From positions 1-54,796 of the forward strand of contig JASEGS010000001.1 of NCBI GenBank assembly GCA_030017995.1: a stretch of DNA of 54,796 bases. The letters are read 5' to 3'. Source of the stretch: Thermodesulfovibrionales bacterium (GTDB taxonomy: Bacteria; Nitrospirota; Thermodesulfovibrionia; Thermodesulfovibrionales; Dissulfurispiraceae). Under the pieces are notes generated by a model. The model was not told the origin of the DNA and ran no database searches. It saw only the letters and a program-made list of their open reading frames with translations. A program made the position numbers and the translations under genes. Positions 25,606-34,811 of this stretch are shown here, in pieces; within the stretch, counting starts at the first letter, position 1, and every line of letters begins with the position of its first letter.

Positions 25606-26841
25606 TTAACTCTCTTTTCGTTTCCTCAAGAAAGTAGGGATGTCATAAATATCCTCTGAAATGTCAAAAAGATTCTTCTCTATAAATTTTCTGCTGACCT
25701 CTTCTCTTTTTTCCTCGCTAACCTTATCTTGCACATCAGGTGTGACAGTGTCTGCTGCCTCCTCAACTTCTCGCGAAGGGATCTCCATGGACTTTGACAA
25801 AATCCTTTCAGACCCCTTTAAGGTAATAGGCTCTTTCTTTGGTGTCCATTTCTTTATCTGGGGCAGATCTGCCTTCTCGACCCTGTCTTCAAGCCCTGTT
25901 GCAATTACAGTAACCCTTACATCATCTTCCATATCAGGGTTTATGACTGCACCAAGTATTATATTGGACTCGTCATGAGCAGAATCATGTATAAGAGATG
26001 CCGCTTCCTGAACAGCATCAATGGACAAGTTCAACCCTCCTGTAATGTTTATTAAAATTCCCTTTGCGCCCTCAATGGAAGATTCTTCAAGCAAAGGGTT
26101 GGATATGGCCTTTTTCGCTGCTTCAAAAGCTCCGCCCTCGCCCTTCCCTGTTCCCATCCCTATTACAGCCCTTCCGGCATTTACCATTATTGATTTAATA
26201 TCTGCAAAATCAAGGTTTATGAGACCCGGAAAGAGCACCAGATCAGAGATGCCCTGTACAGCCTGTCTCAGCACATCGTTGACAACTAAAAATGCATTAA
26301 GCAATGGCGTGCCCTTTTCCACAACAAGATGGATCCTGTCATTTGGTATAACTATCAGCGTATCCACATACTTTTTCAGTTCTCTGATCCCTTCCTCGCC
26401 ATTCATTGCCCGTTTCCTGCCTTCGTAATAAAAAGGCTTTGTAACTACTCCCACTGTAAGAATTCCCAATTCCTTTGCAATATTTGCCACAACAGGCGCT
26501 GCGCCAGTGCCTGTTCCACCGCCCATCCCGGCAGTAATGAATACCATATCAGCGCCTTCAATACAACTTATTATTGAGTCCTTATCTTCAAGGGCAGCTT
26601 GCCTTCCAATAGCCGGATTTGAACCTGCGCCAAGTCCCTTCGTCAGTTCCACGCCTATCTGAACTTTTACAGACGCCAATGAGGCATCGAGATGTTGACT
26701 GTCTGTATTAACTGCAACAAACTCAACTCCAAGTAGATTTTTTGAAGCGACCATGCTGTTTATTGCGTTGCCTCCTCCTCCCCCGACTCCGATGACTTTT
26801 ATCTTTGCGACCAGCCTGTCAACTTCTTCTAATTCAAACAT
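25606..26841 (-). CDS. ftsZ: cell division protein FtsZ
   Basis: The 411-aa tubulin homologue shows IGVGGGGGNAINSM, the GTP-binding signature GGGTGTGAAPVVA, the T7 loop region NLDFADIKSIM and the C-terminal tail peptide DIPTFLRKR that binds FtsA. FtsZ polymerises at midcell to form the Z ring. A variable linker of about 70 residues (320-390) separates the core from the tail. It lies 45 bases after ftsA at the standard end of the dcw order. Confidence 0.98.
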   Translation of the reverse strand: MFELEEVDRLVAKIKVIGVGGGGGNAINSMVASKNLLGVEFVAVNTDSQHLDASLASVKVQIGVELTKGLGAGSNPAIGRQAALEDKDSIISCIEGADMVFITAGMGGGTGTGAAPVVANIAKELGILTVGVVTKPFYYEGRKRAMNGEEGIRELKKYVDTLIVIPNDRIHLVVEKGTPLLNAFLVVNDVLRQAVQGISDLVLFPGLINLDFADIKSIMVNAGRAVIGMGTGKGEGGAFEAAKKAISNPLLEESSIEGAKGILINITGGLNLSIDAVQEAASLIHDSAHDESNIILGAVINPDMEDDVRVTVIATGLEDRVEKADLPQIKKWTPKKEPITLKGSERILSKSMEIPSREVEEAADTVTPDVQDKVSEEKREEVSRKFIEKNLFDISEDIYDIPTFLRKRKES

Positions 26842-26886
26842 GCCTCCCCCTTAGGTTTATCTAATTTTCTCGATATATATAAATTA

Positions 26887-28191
26887 TTATTTGCCTTTTA
26901 TCCTTTTAAACCAATCTATCACATTATTCACAATCCTGTTAAACATGCCGCTGGAAGATGCAGCTTTATCGGGATGCATGATTGTGTCTGCGCCATACAG
27001 CAAAAGCCCGATACCGGTAGAGTACATAGGACTATTGAACTCTGTCTTCAATCCCTGTATATCATAATTTCTATTATAATCCCTGACAGAAATATCAGCA
27101 ATTTTATTCTGCAAAGAGTCATGACAATTTAGTTGAGGGTACCCTATTCTTACCGGCATTGACAGTATAGCCTCAGCCATCCTGTCAATGCCTAAAAGTA
27201 AAGATGAACCTCCTGTAAACACAATTCTGGATATCTCTACCCCGTTATTATTTGACATATTTATCTCTTCCCTCACAAGCTCCAGCAGTTCCTCGCCTCT
27301 CGGCTGTATTATCTCCGATATATATCTTGCCGGTATATGTTTTACTTGGCCGTCAATGGATACTATCTCGATCTCTGTCATATCGTCAGTTTCTGACAGC
27401 ATTGTGCCATATTTCTTTTTAACCCTCTCTGCCTCATCAAAGGGAATTTTTAAACCAATTGATATATCGTTTGTAAAATGATTGCCCCCTATGCCCACAA
27501 CCGCAGTGTGCCTCATCCATCCGTTCTTGTATATAACAATATCACTTGTGCCGCCGCCTATATCCACAAGGGCAACGCCTATTTCCCGTTCATCATTAGT
27601 AAGGGTAATCTCTGCTGAGGCAAGCGGCTGCAGAATCAAATCTACAACCTCAAGCCCTGATAGCTCGCAGCACTTAAGCAGGTTCTGAACAGACGCAACA
27701 GCGCCAGTTACAATATAAACATTCACTTCAAGCTTAACCCCAGCCATCCCAACAGGATCCTTTATCCCTTCCTGTCCGTCAAGGATAAAATCGGTCGGAA
27801 ATACATGGAGTATTTCCCTGTCCAAAGGCATGTTCACTGCACTGGCTGAATTAATCGCCCTTTCAACATCTTCATGGCTCACCTCCCTGCCATTTATACC
27901 AATAGCCCCATAACTGTCAAAACCTTTTATATGATTGCCGGCAATCCCAATGTATGCCTTTGATATAGGAATGCCTGTTTGCTCGCCCGCAGATGCGACT
28001 GCCTTTTTTATGGAGTTAACCGCAGCCTCTATATCAACCACTATGCCCTTTCTGATACCATGGGAAGGATAGGAACTTACGGACAGCACATTAATCCCGT
28101 CTTCATGAACTTCTCCCACTATGGCGCATATCTTTGTTGTGCCTATATCCAGAGCTGCAACTATATTGCTGTTTCTATTCCGTTGTCTCAC
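26887..28191 (-). CDS. ftsA: cell division protein FtsA
   Basis: The 434-aa actin-like ATPase carries ALDIGTTKICAIVGEV (phosphate 1), the SHS2 insertion (about 85-165, HVFPTDFILDGQEGIKDPVGM), ALVDIGGGTSDIVIY (phosphate 2) and IVFTGGSSLL (adenosine). The C-terminal helix MFNRIVNNVIDWFKRIKGK is the amphipathic membrane anchor. FtsA tethers FtsZ to the membrane. Its start overlaps the ftsQ stop by four bases. Confidence 0.97.
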   Translation of the reverse strand: MRQRNRNSNIVAALDIGTTKICAIVGEVHEDGINVLSVSSYPSHGIRKGIVVDIEAAVNSIKKAVASAGEQTGIPISKAYIGIAGNHIKGFDSYGAIGINGREVSHEDVERAINSASAVNMPLDREILHVFPTDFILDGQEGIKDPVGMAGVKLEVNVYIVTGAVASVQNLLKCCELSGLEVVDLILQPLASAEITLTNDEREIGVALVDIGGGTSDIVIYKNGWMRHTAVVGIGGNHFTNDISIGLKIPFDEAERVKKKYGTMLSETDDMTEIEIVSIDGQVKHIPARYISEIIQPRGEELLELVREEINMSNNNGVEISRIVFTGGSSLLLGIDRMAEAILSMPVRIGYPQLNCHDSLQNKIADISVRDYNRNYDIQGLKTEFNSPMYSTGIGLLLYGADTIMHPDKAASSSGMFNRIVNNVIDWFKRIKGK

Positions 28192-28997
28192 CCTTGCCTC
28201 TTTTTGGATTTGCTCTTGTGAGTCTTATCCCCAGACTTGTCATTGGCAGGAACTGATGGTTTTACTATTATCTTATCTTCAAACCTCAAATCGAAATATT
28301 CAACCGATATATTTCTTTTTGCTATCTCATCCCTGACAATTTGCAGTTTGTCAAGTTTCCTGTCAAAATCACCGGAACCTATTATTATGTGGACATTATC
28401 AATTATTAGCGTAATATCCTCAGGTCTCCGACCTGTTATCTCGACATTGCCGCCGTTGAACAATACTTTTTTATCGCGAAGTATGCCGGCAAACTTAACA
28501 GCCTCCATATAGGCATCCCTGTCTTTATCAGGATCCATCCCCTTTATTACAGGCAGAAACAAAACTGTCCCTTCCTTTAACTGTTCAAGCATGTTACCGC
28601 TGTTATCTATCAGGTAATACGCATCATCCCTGCTAAAAATAGCAAGCGGCACAGCCTCTAAAACATTTATAAAAAATCTGCCTGTGTTTATGCCTGTCAT
28701 TTCTTTTCGTATTACTGCGTCCTTTATCCACGGGGATGTCTTCAATCTCTTATAAATTTCGCTGCTGCGGACGCCAAAAAGCCTGTCATTATTTCTTATC
28801 CCTGTCAACGATTTAATTTCGTCTTTTTTGAGATGATGATTGCCGATGGTTATTGTCTCTTTAGCAATAATGAAGTTCTTTGCGAAAAAATATATGACGG
28901 CGCTTACAAAGATGACGAGAAGAAACAGAAAAATGGCAGATTTAAACTTTTTCCTTTCCTGTTTCCTTCTTAATGTCCTAATGTTCCTTTTCTCCAT
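28188..28997 (-). CDS. ftsQ: cell division protein FtsQ/DivIB
   Basis: The 269-aa bitopic protein has a basic cytoplasmic N-terminus, one membrane span (about 22-41, FLFLLVIFVSAVIYFFAK), a POTRA domain (about 48-118, ITIGNHHLKKDEIKSLTGI) and the FtsQ/DivIB domain (about 120-235). It bridges early and late divisome proteins through FtsB and FtsL. A lysine-rich tail of about 25 residues follows. It starts 11 bases after ddl. Confidence 0.92.
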   Translation of the reverse strand: MEKRNIRTLRRKQERKKFKSAIFLFLLVIFVSAVIYFFAKNFIIAKETITIGNHHLKKDEIKSLTGIRNNDRLFGVRSSEIYKRLKTSPWIKDAVIRKEMTGINTGRFFINVLEAVPLAIFSRDDAYYLIDNSGNMLEQLKEGTVLFLPVIKGMDPDKDRDAYMEAVKFAGILRDKKVLFNGGNVEITGRRPEDITLIIDNVHIIIGSGDFDRKLDKLQIVRDEIAKRNISVEYFDLRFEDKIIVKPSVPANDKSGDKTHKSKSKKRQG

Positions 28998-29008
28998 AAG
29001 TGATTAGA

Positions 29009-29956
29009 CTAACTGGACAAATTATCTGAAACAGGCGCTGTTTTTAGAGCAAGCTTAAGAATCGCCTCTATTAAATCTGGAAACCCCATGCCTGCAAGCC
29101 TCGCTATCTTGGGTAGCAGGCTTGTTTCTGTCATTCCTGGAATTGTGTTCACTTCAAGCACATATGCTTTTCCAAAGCTGTCGAGGATAAGGTCAACCCT
29201 TGTCGCACCGCTGCAGCCGAGAGCATTGTGCGCCCTGAGAGCCGTTGATTGCAACATCTCATACTCCGAATCGTTTACCTGCGGTGGAAGTATATATTCG
29301 GTGAGACCCTGCGTGTATTTCGCCTCATAGCTGTAGAACTCCTTTGTAGGCCTTACTTCTACTCCTCCGAGAGCGCGCTGACCGAGTATGCCTATCTGTA
29401 TTTCCTTTCCTTTTATGTATTTCTCGATGATTATTTTTTTGCCATAATTAAAAGCGTCCTCTATCGCGCTATCAAGTTCTGTCTCGCTCTTCGCTATATT
29501 CACGCCTATGCTTGAGCCCTCGGAAACAGGCTTAACGACCCACGGCATTACGAATTGAGATTTGAGATTTGAAATTTGAGATTTGAGATTATCTTTTTCT
29601 ATCACGACAAATGGAGTTACGGGAATATTGTGATAAAGGAATATCTTTTTCGACGCTTCCTTGTCCATTGCCAGAGCAGAGGCAAGCACGCCTGAGCCGG
29701 TATAAGGTATTCCCATAACCTCAAGTAGCCCCTGAATAGCGCCATTTTCGCCGTATCCCCCGTGAAGGGCAATAAACGCGATTTCGATCTTCTCTCGTTT
29801 CAGGTCATCGCAGAGATTATCTGACGCATCAATAAATACCGCATTATAGCCTCTGCTTAGAAGCGCTTTATAAATCGTATTTCCGCTTTTAAGAGAGACC
29901 TCCCTCTCAGCGGATGCCCCGCCTGCAAGAACCCCTATTCGCTTATCCGTCAGCAT
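29009..29956 (-). CDS. ddl: D-alanine-D-alanine ligase
   Basis: The 315-aa ATP-grasp enzyme shows [33 protein letters not shown], the [19 protein letters not shown] region, [14 protein letters not shown] and [10 protein letters not shown]. It makes the D-Ala-D-Ala dipeptide for MurF. The segment [14 protein letters not shown] (about 120-133) is coded by a 7-bp period repeat at 29551-29590 and sits in a loop between the central and ATP-binding strands. Eleven bases separate it from ftsQ. Confidence 0.96.
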   Translation of the reverse strand: MLTDKRIGVLAGGASAEREVSLKSGNTIYKALLSRGYNAVFIDASDNLCDDLKREKIEIAFIALHGGYGENGAIQGLLEVMGIPYTGSGVLASALAMDKEASKKIFLYHNIPVTPFVVIEKDNLKSQISNLKSQFVMPWVVKPVSEGSSIGVNIAKSETELDSAIEDAFNYGKKIIIEKYIKGKEIQIGILGQRALGGVEVRPTKEFYSYEAKYTQGLTEYILPPQVNDSEYEMLQSTALRAHNALGCSGATRVDLILDSFGKAYVLEVNTIPGMTETSLLPKIARLAGMGFPDLIEAILKLALKTAPVSDNLSS

Positions 29957-30019
29957 TTATCATTGCCTCTAATTTTTTTGTTTTCTATTTTATCAGGGAA
30001 ACGCATAATATCTCCAATC

Positions 30020-30928
30020 CTATGAGGTCCTCCCTATAATCCTTATCTCAGGCTCAAGAATGATGCCGGATTTTTCTTTAACCTTTCCGCTGACAGCATC
30101 CATGAGCCTCAGAAAATCATCTGCTGTTCCTTTGCCGTTGTTTACGAAAAAATTGGCGTGCATCGGGCTGACCTCTATGTCTCCAATTCTCATGCCCTTG
30201 CAGCCTGCCTCATCTATAAGCCTGCCTGCGGATATATCTTTCTGGTTTTTAAAAACACAACCCGCAGAAGGTTTTGATATAGGCTGTTTCGATTTCTTTT
30301 CATTGATGAATTCTGTGACCCTTTTTTTAATTTCAAATGGTTCATCTTTTTTAAATGATAAAGTTGCGCTGAGAATAATAGAATTGGAAGGGATCTTTGC
30401 GCTCCTATATTGAAAGCCCATATCACTTGCAGATAATTCTTTCATGTCTCCATCAGCCATTAATAAATTGACTGATTTAACCACATCCTTTATCTCGCAT
30501 CCAAAAGAGCCTGCATTCCCTGCAATTGCTCCTCCCACAGAACCCGGAATTCCTGCAAGACCCTCCATGCCGGAAAGCCCATGTTCAACACAGATATTGA
30601 TAACCTTCTGGAGGGAACAACCGGATTGCACACAGATGCATTCCGTGTCTGTCTCCTGTCCGATGGTATTCATGTTGGATGTAAAAACAACAGCGCCCTC
30701 GATGCCGCTGTCTTTCACGAGGATATTTGTTCCGCCGCCTACAACTGTATATTCGATGTGCTCGGAAATCAGAATCTTAAGAATTTCGGGCACGGTATTT
30801 TCATCAGGAAATATTGCTATATCCGCGGGGCCTCCGATACGGAGGGATGTATGCTTGGACATCGGTTCATTAAACCTGATGTCGATATTTTTTGAAGCGC
30901 AATATCCGGCTAGAGCATCATAAGTCAT
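30020..30928 (-). CDS. murB: UDP-N-acetylenolpyruvoylglucosamine reductase (type II)
   Basis: The 302-aa FAD enzyme reduces the enolpyruvyl group to form UDP-MurNAc. Signature segments are MSKHTSLRIGGPADI, VVGGGTNILVKDSGI, GMEGLAGIPGSVGGAIAGNAGSFG and the C-terminal AGCKGMRIGDIEVSPMHANFFVN. The short form without the type I Tyr loop is typical of non-enteric bacteria. It overlaps murC by four bases. Confidence 0.96.
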   Translation of the reverse strand: MTYDALAGYCASKNIDIRFNEPMSKHTSLRIGGPADIAIFPDENTVPEILKILISEHIEYTVVGGGTNILVKDSGIEGAVVFTSNMNTIGQETDTECICVQSGCSLQKVINICVEHGLSGMEGLAGIPGSVGGAIAGNAGSFGCEIKDVVKSVNLLMADGDMKELSASDMGFQYRSAKIPSNSIILSATLSFKKDEPFEIKKRVTEFINEKKSKQPISKPSAGCVFKNQKDISAGRLIDEAGCKGMRIGDIEVSPMHANFFVNNGKGTADDFLRLMDAVSGKVKEKSGIILEPEIRIIGRTS

Positions 30929-32292
30929 AGGCTTTTCAATATTTGTTCACCCATCTTATACACATCTCCGGCGCCGAGGGTTATCAGTACATCTCCCGAC
31001 TTCATCTCGGACTTTATCTTGTTGATCATCTCGCTCCTGTCCGGAATATGACTGACATCTTTAAGCCCTGATTTTTTTATCATCTCTAAAAGCAGTCCCG
31101 AGTTTATGCCTTCTATCGGCTTTTCTCCGGCAGGGTATATGTCCATAAGAAAAAGCCTGTCTATGTTATCGAAGCTTGCTGCGAACTCGTCAATCAAATC
31201 GCGCGTGCGCGTATAACGATGAGGCTGAAACAGGACAAAGAGCCTATGATCCTTGAGACACTCCTTTGCGGCTCCAAGCACAGCCTTTACCTCGGATGGA
31301 TGATGCCCGTAATCGTCAAAGACCTTAATGCCATTAACCTCTCCCTTGAATTCAAATCTCCTGTGAATGCCTCCGAATGAGCCAAGCGCCTTTGAGATGG
31401 TCTCTACAGGTATCTGAAGCTCCACAGCGACCGCTATTGCAGCGAGGCTGTTTAGAACATTGTGAATGCCTGGTATAGGAATGCTGAACCTGCCGAGAGA
31501 GCCTTCGTGAAAAACAGCCTCAAAGCTCATTTTAATGTCGGAATGCTTTATGTCTCTCCCATATATATCCGCATCCCCTGACAACCCGTAAGTTAGAACC
31601 TTTCTGTGAATGAACGGTATTATATCCCTTATGTGTTCGTCTTCCTTGCATACAACAGCCACCCCGTAAAACGGCAGCTTATCCGCGAAAGATACAAATG
31701 CCTGTTTCAATACATCCATGTCCTTGAAATAATCCATATGCTCCCTGTCAATGTTGGTAATAACGGCAATGGTAGGATTAAGCTTTAAAAACGAGCCGTC
31801 GCTCTCGTCAGCCTCTGCCACCATATAATCTCCCTGCCCCAGCTTCGCGTTGCTGCCCATTGACTTGAGCTTGCCTCCGATAACGACTGTGGGGTCGAGC
31901 CCTCCTTCTCCTAAAATCGTCGCTATCAAAGATGTCGTTGTAGTCTTTCCATGAGCCCCTGCAATAAGAACGCTGTATTTAAGCCTTCCGAGTTCTGCGA
32001 GCATTTCCGCCCTCGGGATAACCGGGATATTCCTCTTCTTTGCCTCTATCACTTCTGGATTATCTTGTGAAACAGCGGAGGATATGACTACCACATGTGC
32101 GCTGTTAATGTTTTCTGCAGTGTGGCCTGTAAAAACCTTTATCCCGAGATTCTTAAGTCTGATTGTCGTTTCGGAATCTTTCACATCCGAGCCGGTAACC
32201 TCATATCCCAGATTATGCAACACCTCTGCAATGCCGCTCATGCCAACGCCGCCTATCCCGATAAAATGAATGCTTCTATACCTATTGAACAA
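30925..32292 (-). CDS. murC: UDP-N-acetylmuramate-L-alanine ligase
   Basis: The 455-aa Mur ligase adds L-alanine to UDP-MurNAc. It shows the Rossmann start HFIGIGGVGMSGIAEVL, the P-loop GAHGKTTTTSLIATIL, the metal site EADESDGSFLKLNP and the C-terminal domain with DDYGHHPSEVKAVL. It lies three bases after murG. Confidence 0.97.
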   Translation of the reverse strand: MFNRYRSIHFIGIGGVGMSGIAEVLHNLGYEVTGSDVKDSETTIRLKNLGIKVFTGHTAENINSAHVVVISSAVSQDNPEVIEAKKRNIPVIPRAEMLAELGRLKYSVLIAGAHGKTTTTSLIATILGEGGLDPTVVIGGKLKSMGSNAKLGQGDYMVAEADESDGSFLKLNPTIAVITNIDREHMDYFKDMDVLKQAFVSFADKLPFYGVAVVCKEDEHIRDIIPFIHRKVLTYGLSGDADIYGRDIKHSDIKMSFEAVFHEGSLGRFSIPIPGIHNVLNSLAAIAVAVELQIPVETISKALGSFGGIHRRFEFKGEVNGIKVFDDYGHHPSEVKAVLGAAKECLKDHRLFVLFQPHRYTRTRDLIDEFAASFDNIDRLFLMDIYPAGEKPIEGINSGLLLEMIKKSGLKDVSHIPDRSEMINKIKSEMKSGDVLITLGAGDVYKMGEQILKSL

Positions 32293-32295
32293 CGT

Positions 32296-33480
32296 CTATC
32301 TCCTGTGTTTATTGACTGTCTTGTCTGCCATATCGGTCTTAATTATGCTCAATGCCATGTCAACAATCTTCTCAGACGCATCCGCTCTGCCAAAGGCAAC
32401 AGCAGCCTTCTGCATATCCTTCCTCATATCTTCGTTGGTATATAGCTCTCTTATTGCATTTGCCAGCCTGCCACCGTTCAAATCCCTGTCAAGTATCACC
32501 TTTGCAGCGCCCATATCTTCTAATTTCCTTGCGTTCATTTCCTGATGATTTGCCGCTGCATATGGATACGGAATCAATATAACAGGTTTGCCCATTGCTG
32601 TAATCTCAGACAGGGTGGTTGCGCCAGCTCTGCAGATAATTAAATCAGAACATACATACGCCTCTGCCATCTGATATATAAAAGGCGCCACAATACCATT
32701 AAAGCCGAGTTTCCTATAAGATTCCTTTACCTTTTCATAATCCACCTCGCCAGTCTGGTGGAGAAATTGAATGTTTTGCCTTAAGTCCAGCAGGTAATTC
32801 AATGCTTCCATCACGGAATAATTTATGCTTCTCGCTCCTGAACTTCCTCCAAAAACAAATATTGTAAACTTGCCTTTTTCCAACGGGAATAACGAATAAA
32901 TCAATTCGTTGTCCCTGCTGGTGTTTTTGTCGAGTATCTTTTTTCTTACAGGATTGCCGGTAAGATATGTCTTGTCCCTCGGGAAAAAAGCAATGCTCTC
33001 CTGATATGTAACAGCTATTGCATCCGCAAACCTTCCTAAAAATCTGTTTGCAGCCCCTGGCACCGAATTCTGTTCGAGGATCATAGTAGGCATGCCTCTT
33101 AAATGCGCTGACAGAACCATTCCAACAGATGCATACCCGCCTACTCCTATGACTATATCGGGTTTAACGGCTCTGAGGATCCTGAAGGATCCAAAAACAG
33201 AGAGGAAAAATATAAAAACAGCCTTGATCTTTTTTAACAGGGATTTACCAACTAACCCTTCAGCCTTTAAGAATCTTATCGGATAACCTTCGCGTGGAAT
33301 AACCTTAGCCTCTATTCCATGCCCGGTTCCAACAAAAATTATATCTTTCTTCTGTATCTTATCCGTTGACTTCGGATCCCTGACTCCTGTCTCCTGACTC
33401 CTGCATATAAACTCCTCTGCCAATGCAATGCCGGGATAAAGATGTCCTCCTGTTCCTCCGCCTGCGATTATTATTTTCAT
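32296..33480 (-). CDS. murG: UDP-GlcNAc : undecaprenyl-pyrophosphoryl-MurNAc-pentapeptide transferase
   Basis: The GT-B glycosyltransferase converts lipid I to lipid II at the inner membrane face. I use ATG 33480 (MKIIIAGGGTGGHLYPG); a TTG 15 bases upstream is possible and has GGAG before it. Other signatures are GVGGYASVGMVLSAHLRG, FGGSSGARSIN and ICRAGATTLSEITAMGKPVILIPYP. Residues 31-42 (SQETGVRDPKST) are encoded by a 7-bp repeat tract (33373-33405) and lengthen a loop that is short in other MurG proteins. Confidence 0.96.
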   Translation of the reverse strand: MKIIIAGGGTGGHLYPGIALAEEFICRSQETGVRDPKSTDKIQKKDIIFVGTGHGIEAKVIPREGYPIRFLKAEGLVGKSLLKKIKAVFIFFLSVFGSFRILRAVKPDIVIGVGGYASVGMVLSAHLRGMPTMILEQNSVPGAANRFLGRFADAIAVTYQESIAFFPRDKTYLTGNPVRKKILDKNTSRDNELIYSLFPLEKGKFTIFVFGGSSGARSINYSVMEALNYLLDLRQNIQFLHQTGEVDYEKVKESYRKLGFNGIVAPFIYQMAEAYVCSDLIICRAGATTLSEITAMGKPVILIPYPYAAANHQEMNARKLEDMGAAKVILDRDLNGGRLANAIRELYTNEDMRKDMQKAAVAFGRADASEKIVDMALSIIKTDMADKTVNKHRR

Positions 33481-33518
33481 CTGTAAAAATTCCAAACTCC
33501 AAACTTAAAATTCAGTTG

Positions 33519-34811
33519 TTAACGCCCAAAATTGAGCGTTTCTGACTGCTGGAGATCCTTTCTTCTCTGATTCTGGCACCATCTATATCCATACCCTCTC
33601 TGCCACTTCAGCGCTCCCGGTTCCTGACGTTGATGACCTGATGATATAATCCTGCTTTCATTGTTCAGCTTTGCATATTCATAGACCTTTGGTCCCGACC
33701 AAGATCTGCCCGCCGTTTTAGAAACATTGAGAAGCAGTCCTATAGCTGTCATATTAACAATGAGGGAAGAACCTCCATAGCTTACAAACGGCAAAGGCAG
33801 CCCTTTGGTAGGGACCATCCCTGTAACAACCGCAAAGTTCACAACTGCCTGTATTGCTATCATTATAGATATGCCAAAACATAAATAATAAGAGAAGGGA
33901 TCTGACATTTTTTTAGCAATAGAAACTCCCTTCATGAATAACACAAGAAACAAAAACACCACAGCAGTAGCGCCTATAAAACCCAATTCTTCTCCAATAA
34001 GTGAAAATATAAAATCAGTGTGAACCTCCGGCAGGAATGAAAGCTTCTGTTTGCTTTCGCCCAACCCCACCCCTTCAAACCCTCCACTTCCCAGCGCTAT
34101 AAAGGATTGGACAAGCTGAAATCCACTGCCCTGAGGATCCTTCCATGGGTCAAGGAATGCCAAGACCCTTTTCCACCTGTACGGCTCTAAAATCAGTTTC
34201 ACAATCACCGGCAATCCAACTATGCCAAGGGAAAGTAAATATCTCAGCCTTGTGCCTGACAGAAACAAGATCAATATTGTTAAAAGACCAAGGCTCATGA
34301 CAGCTCCAAAGTCAGGCTGCATTATAAAGATGCCTTGAAACACGCCCATTATAGCGACAGGAACAGCAAAGGATAAAAATTTATTCTTGCCATAACCTGT
34401 TCTGCTAATGAACCATGCGAGGAAAACAACCATGGTAAGTTTTACAAGTTCCGAGGGTTGAAAGGTTGAGGGCCAAACCTTTATCCACCTTTTTGCACCA
34501 CCTCCGCTTATGCCGAGTTTAGTAAACACCAAAAGAAGACAAAATAGAGATACAATAAGCAACGGGACCGCCAATCTCTTCAGGTATTCGAGCCTGATCT
34601 TGTAGGCAGCAAACATGGAAACAATGCCCAGAAAAACTGTAAACATCTGCCTCCTTATAAAATCAAACTGGCTCGCTTCAATCCCCTTTTCACGATATTT
34701 CTTCACCACATCAGGTGATATAACAGAAGTGGAGCTGTATACAGCCATGAGACCTATTAATATAAGCAGGACTGCTGTCAATAATATTACCCTGTCATAC
34801 CGTTGTGTCAT
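33519..34811 (-). CDS. ftsW: lipid II polymerase / cell division protein FtsW
   Basis: The 430-aa SEDS protein has about ten membrane segments and the signatures WPSTFQPSELVKLTMVVFLAW, LEPYRWKRVLAFLDPWKDPQGSGFQ and the C-terminal VSYGGSSLIVNMTAIGLLLNV. It polymerises glycan strands with FtsI. The last 60 residues (after GLLLNVSKTAGRS) are a basic, Gln/Arg-rich tail with no counterpart I recognise. Its start overlaps the murD stop by four bases. Confidence 0.95.
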   Translation of the reverse strand: MTQRYDRVILLTAVLLILIGLMAVYSSTSVISPDVVKKYREKGIEASQFDFIRRQMFTVFLGIVSMFAAYKIRLEYLKRLAVPLLIVSLFCLLLVFTKLGISGGGAKRWIKVWPSTFQPSELVKLTMVVFLAWFISRTGYGKNKFLSFAVPVAIMGVFQGIFIMQPDFGAVMSLGLLTILILFLSGTRLRYLLSLGIVGLPVIVKLILEPYRWKRVLAFLDPWKDPQGSGFQLVQSFIALGSGGFEGVGLGESKQKLSFLPEVHTDFIFSLIGEELGFIGATAVVFLFLVLFMKGVSIAKKMSDPFSYYLCFGISIMIAIQAVVNFAVVTGMVPTKGLPLPFVSYGGSSLIVNMTAIGLLLNVSKTAGRSWSGPKVYEYAKLNNESRIISSGHQRQEPGALKWQRGYGYRWCQNQRRKDLQQSETLNFGR